From the NCBI GenBank assembly GCA_002722255.1, contig PBLD01000013.1, forward strand, positions 34,213 to 69,082: DNA of 34,870 bases, read 5' to 3'. Both the position numbers and the translations under genes were made by a program. This DNA comes from Winogradskyella sp. (GTDB lineage Bacteria > Bacteroidota > Bacteroidia > Flavobacteriales > Flavobacteriaceae). Under the pieces are notes generated by a model. That model had not been told where the DNA came from. It saw nothing but the letters and a program-made list of their open reading frames with translations, and ran no database searches. Positions 1-8,490 of the stretch are shown here, in pieces; the stretch's first letter is position 1, and the number at the start of each line of letters is the position of its first letter.

Positions 1-1194
1 TATTACATTGAAGTTAGAAATACTCACAAAGATAAAGTGCCACAAGAATGGGTGCGTAAGCAAACATTGGTAAGCGCGGAGCGTTATATTACCGAAGAGT
101 TAAAAGAATACGAAGCAAAAATACTAGGTGCCGAAGAACGCATTTTAGCCATAGAGCAGCAGTTGTTTGTTGAGTTGGTAAGCTGGATGCATCAATTTAT
201 CATTCAGGTGCAGCAAAATGCTCAATTAGTTGGTCAGTTAGATTGCCTTTGTGGTTTTGCAAGCTTGGCAAAGAGTAATAACTATTCATATCCTCAAATT
301 GATGATAGTTTTGAACTAGATATAAAAGAAGGACGTCATCCTGTTATAGAAAAACAATTACCATTAGGTGAAGCTTATATTGCGAATGATGTCTATCTCG
401 ATAGAGAATCGCAGCAGATTATAATGATTACTGGACCAAACATGTCTGGTAAATCGGCAATCTTACGACAAACAGCATTAATTGTATTACTAGCCCAAAT
501 AGGAAGTTTTGTACCAGCAGAACAGGCCAGAATTGGACTTGTCGATAAGATTTTTACACGAGTAGGAGCTAGCGATAATATCTCTATGGGCGAATCTACG
601 TTTATGGTAGAAATGAATGAAACTGCTTCTATTCTGAATAATATATCAGACCGCAGTTTAGTCTTGTTAGATGAAATAGGACGAGGTACAAGTACCTATG
701 ATGGTATTTCTATAGCTTGGGCCATAAGTGAATATTTGCACGAGCATCCTGCAAAACCAAAAACACTTTTTGCAACGCACTATCACGAGCTTAATGAAAT
801 GACAGAAACCTTTAATAGGATTAAAAACTTTAATGTAGCTGTTAAAGAATTAAAAGATAATGTGCTTTTTGTTAGAAAGCTTGTTGAAGGAGGAAGCGAG
901 CACAGTTTTGGTATTCATGTTGCGAAAATGGCTGGTATGCCACAACAAGTGATAAGGCGAGCAAATAAAATTTTAACTAAACTTGAAAAATCACATTCAA
1001 GTGAAGAGCTGACTGATAAGGTAAAATCTTTAAAAGATGATATGCAGTTAAGCTTCTTTAATTTGGATGATCCTCTTTTAGAGGATATTAAAGATGAAAT
1101 TCTACATACAGATATTGATACTTTAACGCCAGTTGAAGCGTTAATGAAACTCAATGAAATAAAGCGAATGTTGGTGAATAAAAAACAAGCTTAA
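1..1194 (+). CDS. mutS: DNA mismatch repair protein MutS, C-terminal part (5' end outside window)
   Basis: The reading frame is open from the first base of the window, so this is a 5'-truncated view of a longer gene; about 397 codons are visible. MutS recognises base mismatches and small loops and uses ATP to signal to MutL. The sequence shows the end of the core/clamp domains followed by the ABC-type ATPase: Walker A GPNMSGKS (near base 435), a [12 protein letters not shown]alker B/signature block (near 670) and the FATHYHEL switch (near 770). A helical dimerisation tail ends in NKKQA. It is the only protein-coding gene in the window that looks like ordinary chromosomal backbone. It runs toward the tRNA genes, which have their own promoter. 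The family assignment is essentially certain. Confidence 0.97.
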   Translation, partial: YYIEVRNTHKDKVPQEWVRKQTLVSAERYITEELKEYEAKILGAEERILAIEQQLFVELVSWMHQFIIQVQQNAQLVGQLDCLCGFASLAKSNNYSYPQIDDSFELDIKEGRHPVIEKQLPLGEAYIANDVYLDRESQQIIMITGPNMSGKSAILRQTALIVLLAQIGSFVPAEQARIGLVDKIFTRVGASDNISMGESTFMVEMNETASILNNISDRSLVLLDEIGRGTSTYDGISIAWAISEYLHEHPAKPKTLFATHYHELNEMTETFNRIKNFNVAVKELKDNVLFVRKLVEGGSEHSFGIHVAKMAGMPQQVIRRANKILTKLEKSHSSEELTDKVKSLKDDMQLSFFNLDDPLLEDIKDEILHTDIDTLTPVEALMKLNEIKRMLVNKKQA

Positions 1195-1223
1195 AATAAA
1201 TTGTATTTATTTTTAAAAAAGGC

Positions 1224-1253
1224 TTTGCATTTATAAGATTTATTTTAAATTTG
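1224..1253 (+). promoter_or_regulatory. Bacteroidota-type promoter for the two tRNA genes
   Basis: TTTG at 1224-1227 and TAAATTTG at 1246-1253 are separated by 18 nt. This is a full match to the known Bacteroidota primary-sigma consensus (-33 TTTG, -7 TAnnTTTG). Transcription would begin near 1260, about 30 nt before tRNA-Gly, leaving a short leader to be processed off. The position directly upstream of two tandem tRNAs supports the call. Confidence 0.75.
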
Positions 1254-1289
1254 CATCCGCTTTTACAGCGAAATAGTTCTTTAAAAACT

Positions 1290-1361
1290 GCGAAAGTAGC
1301 TCAGGGGTAGAGCATCACCTTGCCAAGGTGAGGGTCGCGGGTTCAAATCCCGTCTTTCGCT
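1290..1361 (+). tRNA. tRNA-Gly(GCC)
   Basis: A 72-nt cloverleaf without encoded CCA. The acceptor stem GCGAAAG pairs with CTTTCGC, the D arm contains GCTCAGGGGTAGAGC, the anticodon stem-loop CACCTTGCCAAGGTG presents GCC, and the T arm is GCGGGTTCAAATCCCGT. All stems pair. It lies 44 nt upstream of tRNA-Leu and probably shares its transcript. Confidence 0.97.
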
Positions 1362-1382
1362 CTACAATAATATATACCAATA

Positions 1383-1401
1383 AAGTTACAGTCTGTAACT
1401 T
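1383..1401. repeat. Perfect 9-bp palindrome between the two tRNA genes
   Basis: AAGTTACAG, a single T, then CTGTAACTT: a perfect inverted repeat in the 44-nt tRNA spacer, ending 4 nt before tRNA-Leu. In RNA the loop would be too tight for the full stem, so the terminal pairs would open. It could be a processing hairpin or a binding site for a dimeric protein. No T-run follows, so it is not a terminator. Confidence 0.5.
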
Positions 1402-1405
1402 GGAT

Positions 1406-1490
1406 GCTGAAGTGGTGGAATTGGTAGACACGTTGGACTTAAAATCCAATGGCCATTATGGCCGTGCGGGTTCAAGTCCCGCCTTCAGTA
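1406..1490 (+). tRNA. tRNA-Leu(UAA)
   Basis: An 85-nt class II tRNA. The acceptor stem GCTGAAG pairs with CTTCAGT (one G-U pair). The anticodon stem TTGGA/TCCAA encloses CTTAAAA, giving anticodon TAA. A long variable arm (TGGCCATTATGGCC) and the T arm GCGGGTTCAAGTCCCGC follow, with discriminator A. CCA is not encoded. The gene is intact even though the 3' end of the opposite-strand recombinase gene overlaps its last 35 nt, which suggests the integration event restored the tRNA 3' end. Confidence 0.97.
1456..1490. other. Putative integration junction (tRNA-Leu 3' end used as att core)
   Basis: The recombinase coding sequence on the minus strand reads through these 35 bases. The tRNA variable arm supplies its stop codon (TAA, 1458-1456), and the antisense of the T arm supplies its last residues (LKAGLEPARP). 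A recombinase gene abutting and overlapping a tRNA 3' end is the classical layout of an element integrated at that tRNA. No second copy of the tRNA 3' sequence was found elsewhere in the window, so the other junction is outside it, or the core differs from this guess. The exact crossover cannot be placed from this sequence alone. Confidence 0.45.
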
Positions 1491-2997
1491 CTAATTGGGA
1501 CAAATCAATTTTTTTCGATTTGTCCCATTTTTTATTTCCTTTAAAATCCTTGTTAATACTAGAAATTTTTAAAAGTAGTGGATTGATGTCAGCGGTTCGA
1601 ACACTTTGATTTTCAAATTGGAAGTTTTTAGGGAAAATCGAACCGATTAATCTTCTCTTAAGATCTATATCGCTGTTATTGAATTGTTTATCAAAAGATT
1701 CAAGTTTCTTTAGACCATTTTTATAGATTGAAAGTATATCCTTTTGATTTTTCCAGTTTTGCTCAACGGCATTCAATTCAGACAATCTATTTTGATAACG
1801 CACTTTTGTACTTTTGTACTCTTCTCTATCAAAATCTCCATCTAAATAAAGATCTTGAAGTCTTTCTAACTTATGCTTTATGGAACTTACTTCTTCATAA
1901 TGTTTAGGACTCAATCTACTTGATTTAGTGAGACTTTTAAAACGGTTTTCAATAATCTTTTGCAATAACTCACTGGAGTTAGGATTTAGAGAAATCCCAC
2001 CTAAGAAATCATTGAACCAAGATTCTACTTCTTCAACTTTGTAGCGAGTACTACAAGGCTTTTCACAGTGATAATATGCGTAATACCGACTTCTTCCCTT
2101 TGAAGAACTTGCTTTAAGAGGTTTTAGGCAATTAGGACAAAGCACAAAACCTTTAAAGGGATATTTTTTATTGATTTTTTTGTGTCTAACTTGATATTGT
2201 CTTTTGCCACCATCAATATGAACTTGAACCTTTTCAAAAAGATCTTTTGTGATAAGTGGCTCGTGGATTCCCTTTATTACCCGCTCAAGCTCATCATTGA
2301 AAGCACTTAATATTATGTCTCCATGATAGATGGGGTTTCTGATTATTCTAGCAAATGCAGATTTACTTGTTTTGAAACCCTTACCTTTCAGTTTAATCAA
2401 TACTGTTTTTTGGGAATATAAACCTAGGCTAAGTAACTTGAACCCTTCTTTTATATACTTAGCATCTTTATTTGGAATTAAAATAGGTTTGTTTTGTTTG
2501 TCCCTTCCCATATCGTACCCTTTAGGAGGAGAAACTACATACCTTCCTTCCTTGAAAGCACGCCTAATTCCAGCTTTAACATTCAATGAGCGTCTTTGGT
2601 TTTCAACCTCAGGCATGGAAAGGTAAACTGCTAACATCAATCCCTGTTCAGGAATAGATAGGTCTAGAGGTTGTTCGATGGCGTTAACAAGAACTCCTAG
2701 TTCCGTGAACTCATTAATCTTGTTATAGGATTCAGAAGTATTACGAGAGAAACGATCCCATTTTGTAAAAAGAACTTGGTCTACTGATTTGTAGTTTTTT
2801 TTGATGTAAGACATCATTTTCTTGAACTCAGGACGATTGAAAGTCTTTGCTGAATGGTCTTCCTTGAATATAGAAATAACATTAAAATTGTTATTAGAAC
2901 AATAGCTGAGTAATTTCTCTTCTTGGTCTCGTAGTGAAAATCCCTTGTCAGCCTGCTCATCTGTGGAGACTCTTACATAGAGAAAAACATTTTTCAT
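1456..2997 (-). CDS. Large serine recombinase/integrase
   Basis: 513 aa. The N-terminal resolvase catalytic domain (about residues 3-150) has the nucleophile Ser11 in YVRVSTDEQ and the conserved arginine-rich stretch VENQRRSLNVKAGIRRA. A recombinase domain (PF07508-type, about 155-260, starting PPKGYDMG) follows, then a zinc ribbon with Cys287, Cys290, Cys311 and Cys315, then a coiled-coil region (about 360-430). This is the standard build of large serine integrases that move ICEs, IMEs and phages. Its 3' end overlaps tRNA-Leu by 35 bp, so the last residues are antisense tRNA and are probably not conserved functionally. It is the likely mobility enzyme for the DNA to its right; how far the element extends is unknown. 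Confidence 0.93.
   Translation of the reverse strand: MKNVFLYVRVSTDEQADKGFSLRDQEEKLLSYCSNNNFNVISIFKEDHSAKTFNRPEFKKMMSYIKKNYKSVDQVLFTKWDRFSRNTSESYNKINEFTELGVLVNAIEQPLDLSIPEQGLMLAVYLSMPEVENQRRSLNVKAGIRRAFKEGRYVVSPPKGYDMGRDKQNKPILIPNKDAKYIKEGFKLLSLGLYSQKTVLIKLKGKGFKTSKSAFARIIRNPIYHGDIILSAFNDELERVIKGIHEPLITKDLFEKVQVHIDGGKRQYQVRHKKINKKYPFKGFVLCPNCLKPLKASSSKGRSRYYAYYHCEKPCSTRYKVEEVESWFNDFLGGISLNPNSSELLQKIIENRFKSLTKSSRLSPKHYEEVSSIKHKLERLQDLYLDGDFDREEYKSTKVRYQNRLSELNAVEQNWKNQKDILSIYKNGLKKLESFDKQFNNSDIDLKRRLIGSIFPKNFQFENQSVRTADINPLLLKISSINKDFKGNKKWDKSKKIDLSQLVLKAGLEPARP
1496..1527 (+). terminator. Rho-independent terminator of the tRNA transcript
   Basis: A perfect 11-bp stem (TGGGACAAATC at 1496-1506, GATTTGTCCCA at 1517-1527) encloses a 10-nt loop and is followed by TTTTTT on the plus strand. 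It starts 6 nt after tRNA-Leu. It also lies inside the 3' coding region of the minus-strand recombinase, so the end of that gene encodes both protein and a terminator for the opposing transcript. Confidence 0.8.
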
Positions 2998-3228
2998 AGT
3001 ATTAAACTTTTTGGTTGCATATGATATCAGCGAAACATTCTAATATCAAAATTATCTCAGTTACTTCGCTATTATCAAAGGCGTTGTTATTATCTTTATT
3101 TAATATTTGTTTGGCAACATTGTGAAAACTGGTTTTCTGGTCCATCTCTGTTTGGATTGAAACCAGGCTTTGTTTTCAGGAACTGATTATGTTCTACGAT
3201 GTGTATCATTTTTGGAAATATTTAAGTA

Positions 3229-4164
3229 TCACTCTTTTTTAATAAGTGTTATTTTGTAATTATCATTGGAGCGTATATCAATTAAAAGCTTTGAGCCTTT
3301 CATGATCTTATTTGTTAAAATATATTTAGCTAATTGCTCTCGGCTCTTATGCTGTTCAGTTATAACTAAAGGTTTAATATCTCTTTTCTCAAAAGCTATC
3401 TCAACAATTTTAGGTCTTTTAAAAACAACAATATCCCTTATTTGCCTTTCGACATTGAAAAGGTATTTGAGGTCCTTTATTTTTCGGTTATCAAATTCAT
3501 GTAACAATATCTTTGAAAGAATGGGCACTAATGGAATACTAAGCATAGGTTTTTGTAGATAAATACTCTTTAAATCTAAAATTAAGTCCAAATTGCCATC
3601 ATGAAACATATAATCGTTTGTTTCAGGTACGAAAAGAAAGTTATGTGGTATTCCGTTTCTATAGAAAGCTGATTTAACAGCATCGGTAAAAGGATTAATA
3701 ATGGTCCTGAAATAATGCTCCATAAGCAATTCATTACGCAAGTGAGATTTAAGCTTATCAATTTCTTGTTTTGGTAAATTATGGGGGTTATTCTTTATAT
3801 TATATTCAAAGACTCTATCAGCATACTTTTGCTCTCTAGGTTCTTGCCACACCTTATAGGCTAGCTTCTCTAGATTTTCAATTGAGACTTTAAAACCAAT
3901 CAATTCACTCACTATCGATACCCAAACTGCTTGAGCGAGGTTAAGTCGTATCCATTTTGCTTTTTTATTTTTTTTATTATCATTATCCGAAATAACATCA
4001 ACTAGCTTATTTATATCAGGTGATTGTTCTACAGGAACAAATGGGACAATTCGTTCTCTAATCCAATGATTTATATTTTTTGAACTTATGTCTAATTGGT
4101 TAGGGCCAAGTTCTCTAGACTCAAAGATGGCATTTCCAATTTCCTCAATTGTTTTTGTTGTCAT
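3229..4164 (-). CDS. Unrecognised protein with MerR-like N-terminus, integration module
   Basis: 311 aa, not recognised. Residues 1-50 contain LDISSKNINHWIRERIVPFVP, which resembles the start of a MerR-type winged helix (helix, turn, then a W-x-R-x-x-I-V-P wing). The next segment, RLNLAQAVWVSIVSELIGFKVS, resembles the second part of that fold. The remainder is a mixed alpha/beta region rich in Lys and Ile with no motif I can name. No signal peptide or membrane segment is visible. It lies between the recombinase and a divergent ribbon-helix-helix gene, so it may be a regulator or accessory DNA-binding protein of the mobile element. That role is inferred from position and the weak N-terminal resemblance only. 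Confidence 0.7.
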   Translation of the reverse strand: MTTKTIEEIGNAIFESRELGPNQLDISSKNINHWIRERIVPFVPVEQSPDINKLVDVISDNDNKKNKKAKWIRLNLAQAVWVSIVSELIGFKVSIENLEKLAYKVWQEPREQKYADRVFEYNIKNNPHNLPKQEIDKLKSHLRNELLMEHYFRTIINPFTDAVKSAFYRNGIPHNFLFVPETNDYMFHDGNLDLILDLKSIYLQKPMLSIPLVPILSKILLHEFDNRKIKDLKYLFNVERQIRDIVVFKRPKIVEIAFEKRDIKPLVITEQHKSREQLAKYILTNKIMKGSKLLIDIRSNDNYKITLIKKE

Positions 4165-4180
4165 TGTAAAAATAATTACT

Positions 4181-4188
4181 CAAATATA
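4181..4188 (-). promoter_or_regulatory. Candidate -7 box for the MerR-like gene
   Basis: Read on the minus strand this is TATATTTG, a full match to the Bacteroidota -7 motif TAnnTTTG, 17 nt upstream of the ATG at 4164. No good -33 TTTG was found at the right distance, and the surroundings are very AT-rich, so this is only suggestive. Confidence 0.35.
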
Positions 4189-4293
4189 GTAAAAAGTAAA
4201 AAAAGAATTATATTTGGATATAAAATATTTCAAAATGAAATGGAATATGTTTAAAAAATTGAAAAACAGAATATTAAAATTAAAAAAAGTTAA

Positions 4294-4357
4294 GTATACC
4301 AATACAATACCATTGATATACTAATAGTTTACTACTGGTAAATCATAGGTATACCAA
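4294..4357. promoter_or_regulatory. Repeated GTATACCAA sites, candidate operator
   Basis: GTATACCAA occurs at 4294-4302 and again at 4349-4357, exactly 55 bp apart. An inverted near-copy lies between them (TTGATATAC, 4313-4321; one mismatch). The second copy sits inside the palindrome GGTATACC (4348-4355). The sites fall just upstream of the ATG at 4386 in the divergent intergenic region. Ribbon-helix-helix proteins typically bind such short repeated elements, so autoregulation by the downstream gene is plausible. Confidence 0.45.
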
Positions 4358-4385
4358 CTAAAACACATAAACAAATTACACTATT

Positions 4386-4886
4386 ATGGACACAACAAGA
4401 AACGTAACAATAAGCTTCAAGACTACTGCTGAGGAGAAAACAGCTCTACAACAGATAGCTAACGATAAGAACATTTCAAGATCAGAGCTTATAGCTAGTA
4501 TCGTAAATGGATTTAAAAATCAGTATGATTACATTGGAAAAACATCTCCAAAGGAGAAAGAGCTAAATGAAAAATTAAATAACCTTTTAAAAGAAAACAG
4601 AAAACTGATTTTGTCTTTAGAAAATGCCGAGCATAGAATAGAGATAGAACAAAAAGCGAATCAAAAGTATGTCAAAGAACAACTTGAAATGAACAAGACC
4701 ATTTTCGACATGAAGGGACAACTAAAAACAGCTAAAAAGGACATCGCTAGTTTAAACGAACAGTTAATATCGATTGAAGCGCCTAATAGAGATGATACAA
4801 GCCCCGAACTTTTATGGGGCTCTCTGGGCTCATTATTGATATCTGGCCTTGCATTGTTTTTCGCACCAAGGTTATTCAATCACTAA
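4386..4886 (+). CDS. Ribbon-helix-helix protein with coiled coil and C-terminal membrane anchor
   Basis: 166 aa. Residues 1-45 (RNVTISFKTTAEEKTALQ...NISRSELIASIV) fit a ribbon-helix-helix DNA-binding fold: a short beta strand followed by two helices, the second starting SRSEL. Residues about 55-132 form a charged heptad-like coiled coil. Residues about 143-162 (LWGSLGSLLISGLALFFAP) form one hydrophobic membrane segment near the C-terminus. The protein would therefore be DNA-bound at one end and tail-anchored at the other. It is the only plus-strand coding gene to the right of the tRNAs. It could be a regulator, a plasmid/ICE segregation factor or a DNA-membrane tether; I do not recognise a named family. 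Confidence 0.75.
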   Translation: MDTTRNVTISFKTTAEEKTALQQIANDKNISRSELIASIVNGFKNQYDYIGKTSPKEKELNEKLNNLLKENRKLILSLENAEHRIEIEQKANQKYVKEQLEMNKTIFDMKGQLKTAKKDIASLNEQLISIEAPNRDDTSPELLWGSLGSLLISGLALFFAPRLFNH

Positions 4887-5134
4887 CTTAATAAAGCATT
4901 TGGAAAAAGGCTGAGTAAGTGCGCAATCCTTAACCCAATTAAAATTTGTAGGTTATTACATATCAACCAATATCTCGTTGGATTAACTGACCACGGTAAT
5001 CAATTCTGAAAGATATATACGCAATATTAAATAGTTAAAAAACCTATCACAATACGCCAAGTCTATGTATTTAAGTAATTATCACTTTTATCTTGACTAT
5101 AGGAAGTCTCCAAACTAAAAGTCAGAGTCTAAAC

Positions 5135-6269
5135 TTATTTTGCAAATCTGATATGAGGCAAAAAGGTTAGGAACAATATAGCTGCTCTTACCATTCGGTA
5201 GGCCATATAATTGACAAATCTTGAAATAAAACTGGTATTTTTATAGATAGTATCAATCGTAACCTCATTGCATTGATTGATAATATTTTGAAAATCAGAA
5301 CGTAATAATTCGGAAAAGTAAGGTGAATGTATTTCAACATTCATTTCGATACTTCCATAGCAGCTAAGGTCATTGAGGTTAAATGAACCTATTGTGGACC
5401 ATTTGTTATCCACCACAGCCGCTTTGCCGTGCACGACAGAATTATTCCATTCATATATTAGCACATTTTGTTTTAAAAATAATGAATATAAATAAGAGGT
5501 TGCATTACGTATTAAAGGCACATCACTAATCCCTGCTAATATTAGCGTTACTTTTACTTTCCTTTTACAAGCACCTATTATAGCATTGTTTAGTCTTCTT
5601 CCTGGTAAAAAATAAGAACTGACAATGACTATTTCATTCTTGGCTTGGTTGATGGAATTTGTGTAAGAGTCGCATACTTCAGTTTTGTTTTTAAGCCAAT
5701 CGTTTTGTCTAATACCAACAAGTGTTTTTCCTGCAGAATGTAATACAGGTTTTATTTTTTTTTGAGCTTCTGTCTTTAAAAAAATAATCGCGACACAGTT
5801 TTTGCAAATCTTGGGCAGCTGGGCAATCTAATTTTATAGCATAATCTAGCCAAGGCTCATCACTTTCTTTACCGCGATATTTATTTGCAATATTTATTCC
5901 TCCTATGATTGCAAATTTAGCATCAGCTACAATTACTTTGTGATGCATCCTTCTTCCTAAATAAAAGTTGTTGACAGAAAATAACGGCGAAAAAAATCGA
6001 AAAAATATTCCACTCTGCTGCAAATCTTTTATGAAATTATCAGAAAGAGATGAGCTGCCATAAGCATCTAATAGGATATAAACCTTCACATTTCGATGTG
6101 CTGCTTCTTTTAAACAATTTGCTATATCATTTCCTGTTTCATCATTTTCAAAAATGTAGGTTTGTAAATGAATCTCTTCTTGTGCATTTTCAATGATTTC
6201 TTTCATCTTAACGAAATATTCATCACCGGAATGTATCAATTTTATATGTTCATCGTCCTTAAAAAGCAT
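5135..6269 (-). pseudogene. Cardiolipin synthase-like phospholipase D, frameshifted
   Basis: Two adjacent reading frames together make one phospholipase D-superfamily protein of about 377 aa. The first part starts MLFKDDEH at 6269 and carries HKD motif 1 (HHKVIVAD...GGINIA). The second carries HKD motif 2 (HGKAAVVD...GSFNLN) and ends in a hydrophobic segment. The frame changes at a run of seven A (5778-5784, plus strand); removing one base joins DYF to LKTEAQKKIKPVLHSAGKT and on into the second part without a stop. Intact homologues transfer phosphatidyl groups to make cardiolipin at the membrane. Both active-site motifs are preserved, so the break is recent or is a sequence error. It lies 20 bp after nhaD. 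Confidence 0.85.
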
Positions 6270-6289
6270 ATTTAAAAATTGAATAAATT

Positions 6290-7595
6290 TTAGTTCAGAA
6301 TAATATAGGTAAGGACTCCAGCTAAATATCCAGCTAAAGCCAACAGGGATATTTTTCGCAAATACCAAATAAAGTTGATTTTTAATGTACCCATAATGGC
6401 AACTCCAGCAGCTGACCCAATTATTAAAATACTTCCGCCTGTTCCTGCGCAATACGCCAATAATTCCCAAAATGTGTGGTCAACAGGATAGGTCTCTACG
6501 GAATACATTCCCATAGCTCCAGCAACTAAAGGGACATTGTCAACTATGGCAGATAAAACTCCAATGATTGTATTAATGACATAAATATTATGAAATTTAT
6601 TATCCAAAAAGAGAGCCATATCGCTTAAATGGCCACCTGTTTGAAGACTGGCAACAGCTAATAGAATACCAAGAAAAAATAAAATACTTGGGGTGTCAAT
6701 CTTTTGTAACACTCCAACAATGGACAATGAGTTTTTATGGGCAATTTCTTTTTTTCGATGTATTATCTCAGTAACTACCCACATGACTCCTAGTCCAAAT
6801 AGTATTCCCATAAACGGAGGAAGATGAGTAACGGTCTTGAAGATTGGAACAAATAATAGCGCTCCGAGACCTAAGAAAAACACTAACCTCTTCTCAAAGG
6901 TATTCACATTTGGTTTTTCTTTTTTTTCTAGGTGTATGTTTGGTTTTTTTATATTTCCCTTTAACTTAAAACTTATAATACCTAGTGGTACCAGAAGGCA
7001 AACCAAACTAGGTAAAATAAGCTTTACAACGATATTTCCGGCTGTGACTTGCCCGCCTATCCATAACATAATTGTAGTTACATCACCTATTGGAGACCAC
7101 GCTCCACCTGCATTGGCTGCAATAATCAACATACCGGCAAACAGCCATAAATCTTTTTTGTCTGCAATCATTTTCTTTAATAGAGCAGACATCACGATAG
7201 CGGTTGTTAGGGTTATCCAAGGCTGCTGATAAAAAGAAAGTAACAATACTTAAAATCCATATAAGCTTAACTCTCTTAGTAGTTGAAATCTTTTCCGTAA
7301 TTATGGTAAATCCCTCATGAGCATCAATAATCTCAACAATGGTCATAGCTCCCATGAGAAAAAACAGGATTTCAGATATATCACCAATATGATGACGAAT
7401 GCTTTCTGGAATAAATTGAATCACGGATTCTTCTGAAAAACCGATACTGCCATTTTCTAAAGCAAAAACCAACAACACCCAACAAATAGTCCCTGTTAAT
7501 AGTGCGACAACAGCCTTATCAACTTTAATAGAGTGTTCAAAGGCGATGAAAAAATATCCAATGAGGAAGGCAATTAGAATAGTGGTATATAGCAT
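6290..7595 (-). pseudogene. nhaD: NhaD-type sodium/proton antiporter, frameshifted
   Basis: Two overlapping frames reconstitute one multi-pass transporter of about 434 aa. The upstream frame starts MLYTTILIAFLIGYF at 7595 and reaches FFLSAALDN. The downstream frame resumes at LTTAIVMSALLKKMI and contains ANAGGAWSPIGDVTTIMLW, a hallmark of the NhaD/ion-transporter superfamily. One extra G in the plus-strand GGG at 7210-7212 explains the shift: the family sequence reads LDNLTT across this point. NhaD exports Na+ or Li+ in exchange for protons. As written, the protein stops early. It is the second gene of a row of three broken genes, which the HD gene precedes and the phospholipase D gene follows. 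Confidence 0.87.
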
Positions 7596-7645
7596 AATAT
7601 TATTTGTATTACTTGTTTTATTAATTCACGCCTAGTGACATTATT

Positions 7646-8253
7646 TTAATAAAAGCTCAAAATCTCTTTGACCTTTTTTAAGTTTACCTCTTTTTGAGGT
7701 TTTAGTACGTTTCGGCCATATGAAGAATGGAAAGAATGATTCTTTAAAAATTCTAAATTCAGTTGATGCCATTCCAAATCACTACTTGAAATATCACAAT
7801 AAACTTCCCATTCCCGTCTCAATAGCAATTTTTTGTAGAAGAATTCAGGAGTGGCGATATGATATAAATCCGCATCGCACATAATTTTTCCAATTTGTTT
7901 TGAGGATTTTGAGGCATTTTAGTAGCCTCTATACAACCTAAAACATCTTGCAAAATTTGTTTATCAACATCTTGGGTAGTGAGATACTCCCATGCCAATT
8001 CCTTACTAACATCTTCGTGACCTTTGTAGGTTTTGGAAAACCCTGTATCGTGAAACCAAGCTGCAATTTCCAATATTAATTGCTCCCGATTGGTAAGCTT
8101 GAGTTGTGTACTTATGTGTCTAACATTAGCAACAACTTCGTGGGTATGTATCAAATTATGAAAGGGGTACTTAATACAGGGCTCACTCTTTAAAAGAGAA
8201 TTGCAATATTTTTGTGTATTCAATATCATAGAGGTTAATGTTTTTGTTTTCAT
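7646..8253 (-). pseudogene. HD-domain phosphohydrolase, frameshifted
   Basis: The first frame (start at 8253) has HNLIHTHEVV and AAWFHDTGFSKTYKGHE, the H...HD motif of metal-dependent HD phosphohydrolases. It then goes out of frame after NKLEK. The second frame continues IMCDADLYHIATPEFFYKKLLLRREWEVY, containing the conserved late Asp of the HD site. Adding one T to the five-T run at 7885-7889 (plus strand) restores a protein of about 202 aa, the usual length for this cytosolic family. The natural substrate is unknown; a nucleotide or signalling nucleotide is possible. The 237 bp to its right (8254-8490) contain no gene, promoter or terminator I can defend. Confidence 0.8.
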
Positions 8254-8490
8254 TTATTAGTTGCAATTAATAAGTTTGTGATTCTCTAAATGTATTTTAC
8301 ATGTGTGATTTCTTCAAATATCTTCTATAAATGGAAATTCCTTTTTCAGCATTATTGAAATCATTAAGATTGGATTCCTAAACTATTTTTGTTTCTTTAT
8401 AGTTATCCAGTATTATATGAATTAAATTATACATAAGATTATTGGGGTTTTAGATTTGGGTTAATCATCAAAAGGTAACATCTATGTGTT

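Noticed and set aside
1456..1490. Treating LKAGLEPARP at the recombinase end as a conserved protein motif
   Set aside because: These residues are the antisense translation of tRNA-Leu, a frequent artefact where frames cross tRNA genes.
4800..4821. GC-rich inverted repeat (AGCCCC / GGGGCT) that looks like a terminator
   Set aside because: It lies inside the coding sequence of the ribbon-helix-helix protein, just before its membrane segment, and has no T-run after it.
5778..5784. Programmed ribosomal frameshift at the homopolymer in the phospholipase D gene
   Set aside because: The run contains a U UUU UUA heptamer suited to -1 shifting, but joining the two halves needs a +1 shift. No precedent in this family supports it; an indel is simpler.
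6270..6470. N-terminal extension of the phospholipase D frame back to 6470
   Set aside because: That stretch overlaps the 3' end of nhaD out of frame and reads as low-complexity, Trp- and Cys-rich sequence. The family-like sequence starts at MLFKDDEH (6269).
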